Origin: Sphingomicrobium astaxanthinifaciens
Lineage (GTDB): Bacteria > Pseudomonadota > Alphaproteobacteria > Sphingomonadales > Sphingomonadaceae
DNA length: 64,000 bases
Reading direction: 5' to 3'
Assembly: GCF_022865105.1 (NCBI RefSeq)
Contig: NZ_JAKNYM010000002.1
Span: forward strand, 219,501-283,500
Position numbers and translations under genes: made by a program. The notes under the pieces were generated by a model that worked only from the letters and a program-made list of their open reading frames with translations, searched no databases and had not been told where the DNA came from. Shown one piece after another: positions 28,325 to 36,864 of this stretch (the stretch's first letter is position 1; each line of letters opens with the position of its first letter).

Positions 28325-28751
28325 GATCGACGAGGTGATGTTCGATGTCGCCGGCCTCGTCCTCGCTCACCGTCCAGCCGCGCACCGACTGGCCTTCGCG
28401 ATGCACGGCCTCGGGGTCGCCGCACAGCAAATGGTGCCAGACCGGCAGCGGCTTGTCCTCGGCGCGCAGCCGATAGGCGCAGGTCGAAGGTAGCCAGCGC
28501 GTCGCCGCCACCTTGTCGGCGGTCAATTGCAGACAATCGGGGACGTGAGTCTTGCGCTCGCCATAGTTGGTGCAGCGCCCGCTTTGCCTATCGAGCAGCC
28601 GGCACGCCACGTTGGTCGGATAATGGGCGCCGGTGTCGGCATCCTCGGCCTTGTGCAGGCAGCAGCGCCCGCAGCCGTCGCACAGGGCCTCCCACTGCCC
28701 CGCGTCGAGTTCAGCCAAGGGCTTTTCCCAGAACGGTTTTTTGCTATTCAT
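28314..28751 (-). CDS. UPF0260/YcgN-type cysteine-cluster protein
   Basis: 145 residues with the family's Cys pattern: LCDGCGRCCLHK, then TNVACRLLD, GRCTNYGER, PDCLQL and STCAYRL. It resembles E. coli YcgN throughout. The Cys residues probably bind zinc or an iron-sulfur cluster; function is unknown. It begins 60 bases from the divergent ankyrin gene and is likely cotranscribed with the YgjP-type gene. Confidence 0.9.
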   Translation of the reverse strand: MNSKKPFWEKPLAELDAGQWEALCDGCGRCCLHKAEDADTGAHYPTNVACRLLDRQSGRCTNYGERKTHVPDCLQLTADKVAATRWLPSTCAYRLRAEDKPLPVWHHLLCGDPEAVHREGQSVRGWTVSEDEAGDIEHHLVDRAL

Positions 28752-28811
28752 CGGGGCGACCTTGGGCGGCCACGCCCGCATCTTCAAGTCGGAATAACAA
28801 GGACCCCGTCC

Positions 28812-29438
28812 ATGGCTCGCTTCCTCTTCGCCGCGCTCGCCGGCCTCACCCTGGTCACCGCACCCGCCGGCGCCGCCGCGCAGGGACGCTCCGACGGCGA
28901 GAGCTTCGTGGCCGCGGTGCGCGAGGGCGATTCCGGCAAGACCTTCGAGTTCCTCAATAGCCTCGACTTCCGCGCGCTGGACTATCGCAGCGTGACCGGC
29001 GAGACCGCGCTCCACGTCGCGCTCGCCGACAAGCGCCCGAGCTGGGTGCGGCTGCTGCTCCAGCGCGGCGCCAACCCCGACCTCAAGCGTGGCGACGGCA
29101 TGCCCCCGCTGATGATCGCCACCGAACGGCAGGATCTCGGCAGCGTCGAGGCGTTGCTGCGCCGGCGCGCCAACCCCAACGCGACCAACCGCGCGGGCGA
29201 GACCGCGCTCATGCTCGCGGTGCGGCTGCGCAACGCGGACATCGTCAAGGCGCTGCTCGACAAGGGGGCCGATGCCGATATCGCGGACAGTTCGGCGGGG
29301 CTGAGCGCGCGCGACTACGCCCGGCGCGACACCCGCAACCCGCAGCTGCTGGCGCTGATCGAGGCCGCCGAGGCGCCCGCCAGCGAGGCCGACGACGCGC
29401 AGAGCGAGGGACTCACCTTCGGCCCGATCCTGCGCTGA
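28812..29438 (+). CDS. Exported ankyrin-repeat protein
   Basis: 208 residues. The signal peptide (about 1-23) ends AGAAAQG. Four ankyrin repeats follow (about 60-185), recognisable by GETALHVAL, G.PPLMIATERQ, GETALMLAVRLRN and the A..GADADI turns. Ankyrin repeats bind proteins; partner unknown. It stands alone between the divergent UPF0260 gene and the convergent mmcB. Confidence 0.85.
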   Translation: MARFLFAALAGLTLVTAPAGAAAQGRSDGESFVAAVREGDSGKTFEFLNSLDFRALDYRSVTGETALHVALADKRPSWVRLLLQRGANPDLKRGDGMPPLMIATERQDLGSVEALLRRRANPNATNRAGETALMLAVRLRNADIVKALLDKGADADIADSSAGLSARDYARRDTRNPQLLALIEAAEAPASEADDAQSEGLTFGPILR

Positions 29439-29440
29439 CG

Positions 29441-29908
29441 CTAGCGCTCGTCGCCGAGGCTCGGGTCGAGCCCGGCCGCAAGCCGCCGCGCGGCGCGCCG
29501 GGCAAAGCGCGCGGTCTCGGCCTTGCGCCGCGCCGGGGCGAGCGCCGCCTCGCTCGCCTCGCGCCGGATCGCCGCGTCGTAGCGATCGGCGACCACCAGC
29601 CCCGATCGCTCGGGCAGGAAGGCGGAGTCCTCGCAGGCCGCCGCCAGCTCGGGGGTCACCGCCCAGTAGAAGCGGTCGCAATAGTCGAGATAGTCGTGCC
29701 ACTTGCTATCGCCGAGCAGGTCGGCGCGCGCGACCTTGACCTCGACGATCACCAGCTTGCCCTTGGCGTCGAGCCCCATCAGGTCGGCGCGCCGCCCGTT
29801 GGGCAGCGGCACTTCGCAGATCATGAAGGTGCTCGCCCGCGCGAACAGGCGGGTCACGCCGCGCGCGACGTCGAGCGCGACCGGGGGCGAATCGGAAAGG
29901 CAGTCCAT
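29441..29908 (-). CDS. mmcB: MmcB family DNA repair protein
   Basis: 155 residues. The nuclease-like core reads CEVPLPNGRRADLMGLDAKGKLVIVEVK, matching the PD-(D/E)xK arrangement (Asp then ExK), and is followed by SKWHDYLDYCDRFYW. MmcB was named in Caulobacter as a DNA-damage protein. The ATG at 29908 has AGGG upstream; a GTG at 29917 is possible. It follows sleB after a terminator, so it probably has its own promoter. Confidence 0.85.
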   Translation of the reverse strand: MDCLSDSPPVALDVARGVTRLFARASTFMICEVPLPNGRRADLMGLDAKGKLVIVEVKVARADLLGDSKWHDYLDYCDRFYWAVTPELAAACEDSAFLPERSGLVVADRYDAAIRREASEAALAPARRKAETARFARRAARRLAAGLDPSLGDER

Positions 29909-29934
29909 CGCCGCCACCCTAGCGACGACGAGAA

Positions 29935-29970
29935 CAAAAGGCGACCACCGGGACCCGCCCGGGGGTCGCC
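29935..29970 (-). terminator. Rho-independent terminator after sleB-type gene
   Basis: On the minus strand GGCGAC pairs with GTCGCC, with an inner CCGGG/CCCGG pairing, followed by TTTTG. It lies directly after the hydrolase stop codon and before mmcB. Confidence 0.85.
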
Positions 29971-29974
29971 GGAC

Positions 29975-30664
29975 TCAATGATACTGGTAGAAGATGTGGT
30001 TGCCGATCGCGCCCATCCGCTTGAGTCGCCAGCGCGGGCGCACGTAATTGGCGTGGAAGAAGAGCGCATCGCCCATCTCGGTCTCGGCATGCCCCGCGTC
30101 GGCGATCCGCGCCACCGCGACCGCGGTGCGCCACGCCCGGCTCTGGCGCTTGGGCTGCGGCATCCGGCCACCGCGTACGAAGCTGAACTGGCGATGCTGC
30201 TTGATCACCGCGCAATAGCTGTCGGGAAAGCGATGATGGTCGGCGCGGTTGAGGATCACCTCGGCGACCGCGAGCTGGCCGTCGAGCGGCTCGCCGCGGG
30301 TCTCGAAATAGACCGCGCGGGCGAGGCATTCCATCTGCTCGTTGCGCGGGGCGGTACCCGCGAAAAGGTCGACCAGCGCCTTGAGGTCCTCGGGCAGCTC
30401 GGGCTCGTCGTCGATCGCCGTCATCGGCTCGCCGACCGGGCCGAGCACCCGGTCCAGCGCCGCGGCGTCGCCGCTCAGCAGTTCGCCCTGGTCGAGCAAT
30501 TGTTCGGTCGCGGGCTGCATGACCTCGGGCAGGGCAACCACCGGGACCAGCGCCGATCCGGTCATCGGCAGGCTGGCGATATTGGGAACGTCGCGCGCGG
30601 GGGCGACGGCGGTGGTTGCGGTCGCCGCCAACGCGAAGGCGGCAAGTCGAAGACTGACGTTCAT
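29975..30664 (-). CDS. SleB-type cell wall hydrolase
   Basis: 229 residues. A signal peptide (MNVSLRL to about residue 24) precedes a linker and the Hydrolase_2 (SleB) domain of about residues 115-229, with CLARAVYFETRGEPLDGQLAVAEVILNR containing the catalytic Glu and FSFVRGG. It should cleave peptidoglycan in the periplasm. The start at 30664 has GGGATGGGA upstream; 30670 is an alternative. The 167-base gap upstream contains no gene. Confidence 0.9.
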   Translation of the reverse strand: MNVSLRLAAFALAATATTAVAPARDVPNIASLPMTGSALVPVVALPEVMQPATEQLLDQGELLSGDAAALDRVLGPVGEPMTAIDDEPELPEDLKALVDLFAGTAPRNEQMECLARAVYFETRGEPLDGQLAVAEVILNRADHHRFPDSYCAVIKQHRQFSFVRGGRMPQPKRQSRAWRTAVAVARIADAGHAETEMGDALFFHANYVRPRWRLKRMGAIGNHIFYQYH

Positions 30665-30831
30665 TCCCATCCCGGTCTTGGCGGTGCGCTTGCTAATTCG
30701 GGAGCCGGACAGCGATGCGTCCGCACGAAAGATCCACCCGAAAAGCTTGCAACCCCGACTGCGTGATGCGTGCAACTTGCCGCACCCTCCGCTTCAATCC
30801 CGGCGGGCATTGTACGCAAAAGATGGCAAAA

Positions 30832-31173
30832 TCAAGAAAGCGAAATGGCGTCGTGCCGGAACCGCTCGGCATCGGGCAGGTCGAGTTCGAGCACCCAAAG
30901 GTCAGGGTCGAAACCCCGGCGTTTGGCGATAAATGCTTGCAAATCAAGCGGATCGCCGAGATCGGTGGGGCCGATATCGGCCCATTCATATGTCCCGGAG
31001 CGGGACAATTCGCGCCCCAGGCAAAAGCGCGGGCGCCCGCGTTCGAGTAGCAGGAGGAGCAGCGACCCGCGCTCGGCGTCACCCCGATGCAACACCATCG
31101 CCATCCCCCCCGCGGCCTCGGCGGCGCGCATCAGGGCGCGCGCCTCGAGCCCCGCGGGCAGCCGGTCGCTCAT
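30832..31173 (-). CDS. DUF1491 family protein
   Basis: 113 residues, starting MSDRLPAGLEARALMRAAEAAGGMAMVLHRGD, followed by a hydrophobic strand and the closing LDLPDAERF; this fits DUF1491, an alphaproteobacterial family of unknown function. It overlaps the thioesterase gene upstream (ATGA) and ends the chain hpf-ptsN-thioesterase-DUF1491. Confidence 0.8.
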   Translation of the reverse strand: MSDRLPAGLEARALMRAAEAAGGMAMVLHRGDAERGSLLLLLLERGRPRFCLGRELSRSGTYEWADIGPTDLGDPLDLQAFIAKRRGFDPDLWVLELDLPDAERFRHDAISLS

Positions 31174-31649
31174 GCCTCGGTCCGGTACCCGTCGAGCCCC
31201 GCGAGCGCGATCCGGCTGCGCATGAAGGTGCCGGTCCCGCGCGCGCACTCCTCGCCCGCGGCGTCGACGATCCGCGCCTCGGCGACGAGCACGCGGCGGC
31301 GACCCGACACCCATTGCCCCTCAGCGACGGCGGGTCCCGCCGCCATCGGCCGCGAGAAATGGAGGTTGAAGGCGGTGGTCAGGAGGAAGCGATCGCTCAC
31401 CAGCCCGTTGGCGGCGAAGAAGGCGGCATCGTCGAGCATCTTGAAATAGACCGCGCCATGCGCCGCGCCGGCGGCGTGGAAATGGCGCTCCTCAACGGTG
31501 AAGTCGATCCGCGCCCGCCCCGCCTCGGCCAGCGTCAGCCGCGAGATGAAGCGCTGGTTGATCGGCGCCGCGGCATAGAGCTGCTCGAGCCCGCGCAGGT
31601 GCGCCTCGAGCCCGCTCGGATGCTCCAGGTCAGGCGGTGGTGCGTTCAT
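31170..31649 (-). CDS. PaaI-type hotdog thioesterase
   Basis: 159 residues with a hotdog fold. HAAGAAHGAVYFKMLDDAAFFAAN is the PaaI-type catalytic helix region with the HG and acidic residues, followed by the central strands. It probably hydrolyses acyl-CoA; substrate unknown. The ATG at 31649 (or GTG 31652) lies within the end of ptsN, an overlap of about 20 bases, and the gene overlaps DUF1491 by ATGA. Confidence 0.85.
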   Translation of the reverse strand: MNAPPPDLEHPSGLEAHLRGLEQLYAAAPINQRFISRLTLAEAGRARIDFTVEERHFHAAGAAHGAVYFKMLDDAAFFAANGLVSDRFLLTTAFNLHFSRPMAAGPAVAEGQWVSGRRRVLVAEARIVDAAGEECARGTGTFMRSRIALAGLDGYRTEA

Positions 31650-32094
31650 CACAGCTCATCAGCACCGCCGCGAAGGCGTCGCGATCGCGCGCGCCGCGCA
31701 ACCGTTCGATCGTCGCCCCGTCGCGCGCCGCGCGGCTGACCGCGGCGAGCGCGCGCAGGTGCTCGGCCCCGCGATCGGGAGGCGAGAGGAGGAGGAAGAG
31801 CAGATCGACGGGCATCTTGTCGATCGCCTTGTAGTCGACCGGCGATTCGAGCCGCAGGACCATCCCGTAGACCCGGTCGAGCCCGGCGATCTTGCCGTGG
31901 GGAATCGCGATGCCGCCGCCGAAGCCGGTGCTGCCGAGCCGTTCGCGCTCGACCAGCGACTCGACCACCCGCGCCGGTTCGAGCCCGAGCTTGAGCCCGG
32001 CGATCTGCCCCATCTGCTGGAGCAGCGCACGCTTGTCCTTGACGGTTACGTCGAGACGGATCGACGCCGTGTCGATGAAATCACTCAAATTCAT
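31630..32094 (-). CDS. ptsN: Nitrogen regulatory PTS IIA component
   Basis: 154 residues with a fructose-type EIIA domain. His66 in GIAIPHGKI is the phosphorylation site. It acts at the end of the nitrogen PTS chain (PtsP-PtsO-PtsN), regulating potassium, nitrogen and stress responses. It follows hpf by 57 bases, the familiar pairing, but no rpoN is in the window. Confidence 0.95.
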   Translation of the reverse strand: MNLSDFIDTASIRLDVTVKDKRALLQQMGQIAGLKLGLEPARVVESLVERERLGSTGFGGGIAIPHGKIAGLDRVYGMVLRLESPVDYKAIDKMPVDLLFLLLSPPDRGAEHLRALAAVSRAARDGATIERLRGARDRDAFAAVLMSCDERTTA

Positions 32095-32151
32095 AATGGT
32101 ACTCTTTGCCCTCCCTGGCGGGGGGCTCTTTAACGCTCGCAGACGCTTTTG

Positions 32152-32718
32152 TCAGCCTCGACCCGGTTCGACCCAGCCGATCGTCCCGTCATCACGTCGA
32201 TAAACCATGTTGAGTTCATCGGACTGGGTGTTGCGGAACATCAGCGCGTTGGCGTTGCGCAGGTCGAGCATCATCACCGCATCGCCCACGCTCGCCTTGG
32301 GGATGTCGGTATGCGTCTCGGCGACGATCGCGGGGGCCTCGCTCGCGGGCTGGTCATCGTCACCGCCGATCTCGAGCACGCGATAGTCGGCCTCGGCGGG
32401 CAGGTCGGGCATCGGTTCGGAGCGCCGCTCGCGCAGCCGCTCGGCATAGCGCTTGAGCTGGCGTTCGATCTTGTCGGCCGCCCCCTCGAAGGCGACGTGC
32501 GCGTCGCCCGCGCGATTGCTCGCCTTGAGCACATGGCCGTTGGAGACGGGGGCGACGATGTCGCAGCGGAACTGGTCGTGGGGAGCACGCCCGAAGGTCA
32601 CGTTGGCCGCCACCGCGCGCGAAAAATATTTCTCGGTCATCGACTCGATCCGATCGGCGACGTGATCCTGCAAGGCGGCACCGGTATCGACCTGGTGGCC
32701 GGCGACACGGATGTCCAT
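32152..32718 (-). CDS. hpf: Ribosome hibernation promoting factor, long form
   Basis: 188 residues. An N-terminal S30AE domain (MDIRVAGHQVDTG, about 1-100) and a C-terminal dimerisation domain (ASVGDAVMMLDLRNANALMF...W) identify the long HPF that pairs 70S ribosomes into 100S particles in stationary phase. The start at 32718 has GAGGAGGAG upstream. ptsN lies downstream; dnaQ upstream after 57 bases. Confidence 0.95.
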   Translation of the reverse strand: MDIRVAGHQVDTGAALQDHVADRIESMTEKYFSRAVAANVTFGRAPHDQFRCDIVAPVSNGHVLKASNRAGDAHVAFEGAADKIERQLKRYAERLRERRSEPMPDLPAEADYRVLEIGGDDDQPASEAPAIVAETHTDIPKASVGDAVMMLDLRNANALMFRNTQSDELNMVYRRDDGTIGWVEPGRG

Positions 32719-32775
32719 GCGCTCCTCCTCTTTCTCTGCTGCCCGGCGGCGAGACACCGGCGGGGCCCTGGCAGC

Positions 32776-33486
32776 CTAGGTGGACACTCCCATGCGGTCC
32801 CACAAGGGATCGTCCATCCGGGCGATGAAATTACGATGCGCCGCGGCTTCTTGTTCCGTCGCCGCGTGCGCCCGCGCGGCGCGCGGTGCGGCGGGGGCGA
32901 CGGGGGCCGTGACCGCGACCGCGATCGGCGCCGCCTCGCGCGCCATCTCGGCCGGGTCGAGCCCCAGCCCGATCTGCCGCCCGCCGGTAAGTTCGATATA
33001 GACCTGCGCGAGCAGTTCGGCGTCGAGCAGCGCGCCATGCTTGACGCGCGCCGAGCGATCGACCCCGAAGCGCCCGCACAGCGCATCGAGGCTATGCTTG
33101 GCGCCCGGGAACTTGCCGCGCGCGATCGCCAGCGTGTCGACCATCCGGCTCATGCACACCGCCTCGCGCTGGCACAGCCCCAGCTCGTGGTTGAGGAAGC
33201 CGAAATCGAAGCTCGCGTTGTGCGCGACCAGCGGGTCGCCGCCGATGAAGTCGAGCAGTTCCTCGACCTTGTCGCGGAACAGCGGCTGGCCCGACAGGAA
33301 GGTCTCCGACAGGCCATGCACCGCCTCGGCCTCCGAGGGCATCGAGCGCTCGGGGTTGAAATAGGCGTGGAAGCTGCGCCCCGTCTCGACCCGCCCCACC
33401 AGTTCGATGCAGCCGATTTCGACCATGCGATCGCCCCCCGCGGGCGACAGGCCCGTGGTCTCGGTATCGAAAATGATTTCCCGCAT
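32776..33486 (-). CDS. dnaQ: DNA polymerase III epsilon subunit (proofreading exonuclease)
   Basis: 236 residues. The DEDDh exonuclease motifs are FDTETTG at 6-12, HNASFDFGFL in the middle and HGALLDAELL later. The C-terminal 60 residues are Ala/Pro-rich and would bind the polymerase subunit. A second possible ATG at 33495 would form TAATG with the coaE stop. It ends the leftward origin-flanking unit maf-aroE-coaE-dnaQ. Confidence 0.95.
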   Translation of the reverse strand: MREIIFDTETTGLSPAGGDRMVEIGCIELVGRVETGRSFHAYFNPERSMPSEAEAVHGLSETFLSGQPLFRDKVEELLDFIGGDPLVAHNASFDFGFLNHELGLCQREAVCMSRMVDTLAIARGKFPGAKHSLDALCGRFGVDRSARVKHGALLDAELLAQVYIELTGGRQIGLGLDPAEMAREAAPIAVAVTAPVAPAAPRAARAHAATEQEAAAHRNFIARMDDPLWDRMGVST

Positions 33487-33494
33487 GCCGCGCA

Positions 33495-34088
33495 TTATGC
33501 GCCCCGCGCGAGGCCGAGGCAAGCGAGGATCTCTTCGACCTGGCGTTCGCTGTGCGCGAGCGAACCGCCCGTGTCGATCACGAAATCGGCGCGCTTGCGC
33601 TTGTCGGAGTCGGGCATTTGGCGGGCGCGGATCGCGGCGAACTTGGCGGGCGTCATGCCGGGCCGGGCGAGGACTCGCTCGGCCTGCACCGCGGCGGGGG
33701 CCGAGACCACGATCACCCGGTCGAACTGCGCCTCGCCCCCGGTCTCGAACAGGAGCGGGATATCGAACAGCAGCGCGGGCTTGTCCGCGTTGGCGAGGAT
33801 GAATCGGGTCCGCTCCTCGTGCACCGCCGGATGGACCAGCATCTCGAGCCGCGCCAGCTGGTCGGGATCGCCCAGCACCCGCTGCGCCAGCGCCTCGCGG
33901 TCGACCCCGTCGGGTCCGGTCGTCCCCGGGAATTGCTCCTCGATCGGTTCGACCAGCGCGCCTCCCGGGCCCTGCAGCCGACGTACCGCCGCATCGGCGT
34001 CGAACAGCGGGATACCCCGCGCCGCGAACATCGCCGCCACGGTCGACTTGCCCATCCCGATCGACCCGGTCAGCGCCAGCTTGATCAT
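33495..34088 (-). CDS. coaE: Dephospho-CoA kinase
   Basis: 197 residues. The P-loop LTGSIGMGKST is at 7-17, and FDADAAVRRL follows with the substrate Asp. It performs the last step of CoA synthesis. It overlaps aroE (ATGA) and abuts dnaQ. Confidence 0.95.
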   Translation of the reverse strand: MIKLALTGSIGMGKSTVAAMFAARGIPLFDADAAVRRLQGPGGALVEPIEEQFPGTTGPDGVDREALAQRVLGDPDQLARLEMLVHPAVHEERTRFILANADKPALLFDIPLLFETGGEAQFDRVIVVSAPAAVQAERVLARPGMTPAKFAAIRARQMPDSDKRKRADFVIDTGGSLAHSERQVEEILACLGLARGA

Positions 34089-34954
34089 GCCCGCAACCGC
34101 GCCAGCAGCGCTGCATCGTCGCGCCGGTCGGGGGCGCGGCCGAAGAACAGCTCGTAGCTCGCGGCGGCCTGCTCGACGAGCATGTCGATCCCGTCGACGA
34201 TCCCCAGCCCGCGCGCCTTGGCGGCCTTGAGCAGGTCGGTCTCGACCGGGGCCGAGACCATGTCGAACACCCAGCCCTCCTCGCCCAGCCGCGACACGTC
34301 GCAATTGAGGCACTCGCGCCCGACCATGCCGAGCGGGGTGGCGTTGATCACCCCGTCGCCCTCGGGCGGGGTGTCGAGCGGCACCGGCTGGTAGGCGAGC
34401 CCGAACTGCACCGCGAGCTGCACCGCCTTCTGCAGGTTGCGCGCGTGGATCACGATCCCGCCATGGCCGAGCGCGGCCGCCGCGACCAGGACCGCGCGCG
34501 CCGCACCCCCCGTGCCGTAGAGATGCAGCCGCGCCATCGGCCGCCCCGCTTCGTGCAGCCGTGCCAGCAGCAGCATCACCGCGCCGACATCGCTGTTGCC
34601 GGCGATCACGCGGCCCTCGCGCGGGAGCAGCAGGTTGGCCGCCCCCGCCGCCACCGCGCGGTCGGTCGCCTCGTCGGCGAGCCGGATCGCCTCGAGCTTG
34701 ATCGGCATCGTCACGTTGCACCCCAGCCACGCCGGGTCGCCACGCCGCTGCGCCAGATAGTCGGCGAGCCCGTCGCGCCCGACGCGGGTGCGCTCGTAGC
34801 GCGCCGCCAGCCCCGCGTCGGCGGCGAGCCAGTGGGCGTGGATCTCGGGCGACTTGGATTGCGCGATCGGGTCGCCGATCACCTCGGCATAGGCCCCCTC
34901 GGGTAGCGCGGGCGCGGGGGCGGACGTCGGCGCGGGCGGCGTCGACGCGCTCAC
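34085..34954 (-). CDS. aroE: Shikimate dehydrogenase
   Basis: 289 residues. The shikimate-binding region (GDPIAQSKSPEIH near residue 22; NVTMPIK near 74) and the NADP fold with GTGGAARA near 145 match AroE. It reduces 3-dehydroshikimate in the aromatic pathway, which also feeds the trp genes at the right edge. The GTG start at 34954 overlaps the maf stop (GTGA). The first 15 residues form a Pro/Ala-rich extension. Confidence 0.94.
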   Translation of the reverse strand: MSASTPPAPTSAPAPALPEGAYAEVIGDPIAQSKSPEIHAHWLAADAGLAARYERTRVGRDGLADYLAQRRGDPAWLGCNVTMPIKLEAIRLADEATDRAVAAGAANLLLPREGRVIAGNSDVGAVMLLLARLHEAGRPMARLHLYGTGGAARAVLVAAAALGHGGIVIHARNLQKAVQLAVQFGLAYQPVPLDTPPEGDGVINATPLGMVGRECLNCDVSRLGEEGWVFDMVSAPVETDLLKAAKARGLGIVDGIDMLVEQAAASYELFFGRAPDRRDDAALLARLRA

Positions 34955-35526
34955 TGCTGCAACACCCCGCGCCGCCGCAGCGCTCCCAGCAGCGGTAGCA
35001 GCGGCATGCCGAGGATGGTGAAATAGCTGCCGTCCATCGTCTCGAACAAATTGACCCCCGGCCCCTCCATCCGGAACACCCCGACGCAATAAGCGACCTC
35101 GGGCCACTCGGCCTCGAGATAGTGCTCGATGAAGGCGTCGGACAGCTCGCGCACGCGCAACCAGGCGGTCTCGCCGTGCACCCAGTCGACCTGCCCGCCC
35201 TTGGCGATCGCCACCGCGCTCGACAGCCCCATCAGCCGGCCCGAGAAATAGCGCAGGTGCTCGGCCGCCTGCGCGCGTGTCTCGGGCTTGTCGAACAGCC
35301 GCCCGTCGACCGAGACGACGCTGTCCGAGCCGATCACATAGCCATCGCCCTCGACCGAGATCGCCTTGGCCTCGGCGAGGTGGCGTGCCAGCGTCTCGCC
35401 ATCGCCGCCGTGGCGCGCCTTGATGACATCCTCGTCGACCATCGGTTTCATCGTCTCGTAGGCGATCCCGGCCTGGTCGAGCATGGCGCGGCGGATGGGG
35501 CTGGTGGAGGCCAGGATGAGGGGCAT
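34951..35526 (-). CDS. maf: Maf family nucleotide pyrophosphatase
   Basis: 191 residues. LILASTSPIRR at the N-terminus and GSDSVVSVDGR with the metal-binding Asp, then the DKPETRAQAAEHL motif, are diagnostic of Maf, which hydrolyses modified or canonical NTPs. The start at 35526 lies at the edge of the presumed origin, and the gene is transcribed away from it. Confidence 0.94.
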   Translation of the reverse strand: MPLILASTSPIRRAMLDQAGIAYETMKPMVDEDVIKARHGGDGETLARHLAEAKAISVEGDGYVIGSDSVVSVDGRLFDKPETRAQAAEHLRYFSGRLMGLSSAVAIAKGGQVDWVHGETAWLRVRELSDAFIEHYLEAEWPEVAYCVGVFRMEGPGVNLFETMDGSYFTILGMPLLPLLGALRRRGVLQQ

Positions 35527-35537
35527 GGGCACCGTCT

Positions 35538-35546
35538 TGTGGAAAA
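35538..35546 (-). other. DnaA-box-like site 1
   Basis: TGTGGAAAA on the plus strand; one mismatch from TGTGGATAA, the complement of the consensus box. Confidence 0.55.
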
Positions 35547-35629
35547 CTCTGTGGCTGGGCCTAGCGCGAAACGGGGGGTCGCGCCAATCCGCGATCTCGC
35601 CCCCGCTTCGCCGATTCTTGTCCGCCGCT

Positions 35630-35638
35630 TCATCCACA
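35630..35638 (+). other. DnaA-box-like site 2
   Basis: TCATCCACA; one mismatch from TTATCCACA. Confidence 0.6.
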
Positions 35639-35661
35639 GCGCGCCAACCGGAGTGGAATTC

Positions 35662-35670
35662 TGTGGATAG
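35662..35670 (-). other. DnaA-box-like site 3
   Basis: TGTGGATAG on the plus strand; one mismatch from TGTGGATAA, in opposite orientation to site 2 and 23 bases from it. Confidence 0.6.
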
Positions 35671-35827
35671 CGGGTACGAACCGGCGCGCTCGCGAGGGCG
35701 GCGGCGCGGCGGCGTGAATCGCGCGCGCTGTTGGCAAATGCGGTATCCGCGCCTAAGCCCCGCTGCCAAGCGGCCAATTACTTCATGAATCCTTTTCTAT
35801 ATATCTAAGAAAGAAAGAAGAGAGAGG

Positions 35828-36862
35828 GTGGCGAACAACTCGACGACCAAGCGCCTGCTCGGCGTGCTGCGCGGCGAACGGCACGATCCGCCGCCGGCCT
35901 GGATGATGCGGCAGGCGGGGCGCTACCTGCCCGAATATCGCGAGCTGCGCGCCGAGAAGGGGGGGTTCCTCGATCTCGTCTACGATCCCGCCGCGGCGGC
36001 CGAGATCACGCTCCAGCCCTTGCGCCGTTTCGCGTTCGAGGGCGCGATCCTGTTTTCCGACATCCTCATCGTCCCCTATGCCCTCGGGCAGGACCTCGCC
36101 TTCGTGGCGGGCGAGGGTCCGCGGCTGTCCCCCACCCTCGACACCACCCCGCTCGAGCGGCTCGAGCGGCGGCCCGAACGGCTCGACCCGATCTACGAGA
36201 CGGTGCGCCGGGTGAAAGCGCAGCTCGATCCCTCGATCACCCTGCTCGGCTTTGCCGGCAGCCCGTGGACCGTGGCCACCTACATGGTCGCGGGGCAGGG
36301 CTCGAAGGACCAGATGGCGGCGCGCGTCATGGCCTATGGCGAGCGCGAGCGCTTCGCCGCGCTGATCGAGGCGATCGCGGACATGACGGTCGACTATCTT
36401 TCGGGGCAGGTCGAGGCGGGTGCCGACGCGGTCCAGCTGTTCGACAGCTGGTCTGGCAGCCTGTCGCCCGACGAATTCGCCGCCTGGGTGTTCGAACCCA
36501 CGCGCCGCATCGTCGCGGCCTTCAAGGCGCGCCATCCGGAGGTGCCGGTGATCGGCTTCCCCAAGGGCGCGGGCGAGAAGCTCCCGCTCTACGCGCGCGA
36601 AACGGGGGTCGATGCGGTCGGCGTCGACGAGACCATCGACCCCGACTGGGCGCACGCCAACCTGCCCGCGGGGCTGCCCGTCCAGGGCAATCTCGACCCC
36701 CTCCTCCTGATCGGCGGCGGCGAGCGGCTCGAGGCCGCGGTCGACAAGATCAAGGCTGCCTTCGCGGAGCGCCCGCACATCTTCAACCTCGGCCATGGCA
36801 TCGACAAGTCGACCCCGATCGCTAATGTCGAGACGATGATCGCGCGGGTGAAGGGGGCTTAG
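35828..36862 (+). CDS. hemE: Uroporphyrinogen decarboxylase
   Basis: 344 residues. PPAWMMRQAGRYLPEYRE near residue 20 is the substrate-binding signature and GFAGSPWTVATYM near 140 is also conserved. It converts uroporphyrinogen III to coproporphyrinogen III. The start is GTG at 35828 behind a long purine-rich run that can serve as ribosome-binding site. It is immediately right of the presumed origin; hemJ follows after two bases. Confidence 0.96.
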   Translation: MANNSTTKRLLGVLRGERHDPPPAWMMRQAGRYLPEYRELRAEKGGFLDLVYDPAAAAEITLQPLRRFAFEGAILFSDILIVPYALGQDLAFVAGEGPRLSPTLDTTPLERLERRPERLDPIYETVRRVKAQLDPSITLLGFAGSPWTVATYMVAGQGSKDQMAARVMAYGERERFAALIEAIADMTVDYLSGQVEAGADAVQLFDSWSGSLSPDEFAAWVFEPTRRIVAAFKARHPEVPVIGFPKGAGEKLPLYARETGVDAVGVDETIDPDWAHANLPAGLPVQGNLDPLLLIGGGERLEAAVDKIKAAFAERPHIFNLGHGIDKSTPIANVETMIARVKGA

Positions 36863-36864
36863 GG

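Larger units (their letters stand above)
35527..35827. other. Probable chromosomal replication origin (oriC)
   Basis: A 301-base gene-free stretch between divergent maf and hemE. It contains three DnaA-box-like nonamers, each 8/9 to TTATCCACA or its complement, and an unusually AT-rich run at about 35776-35820 before hemE that could be the unwinding element. The flanking genes point away on both sides, and parAB with two parS sites lies 5-9 kb to the right. In Caulobacter and Rickettsia the origin is next to hemE, which supports the call. No CtrA-type TTAA-N7-TTAA site is visible here. Confidence 0.8.
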
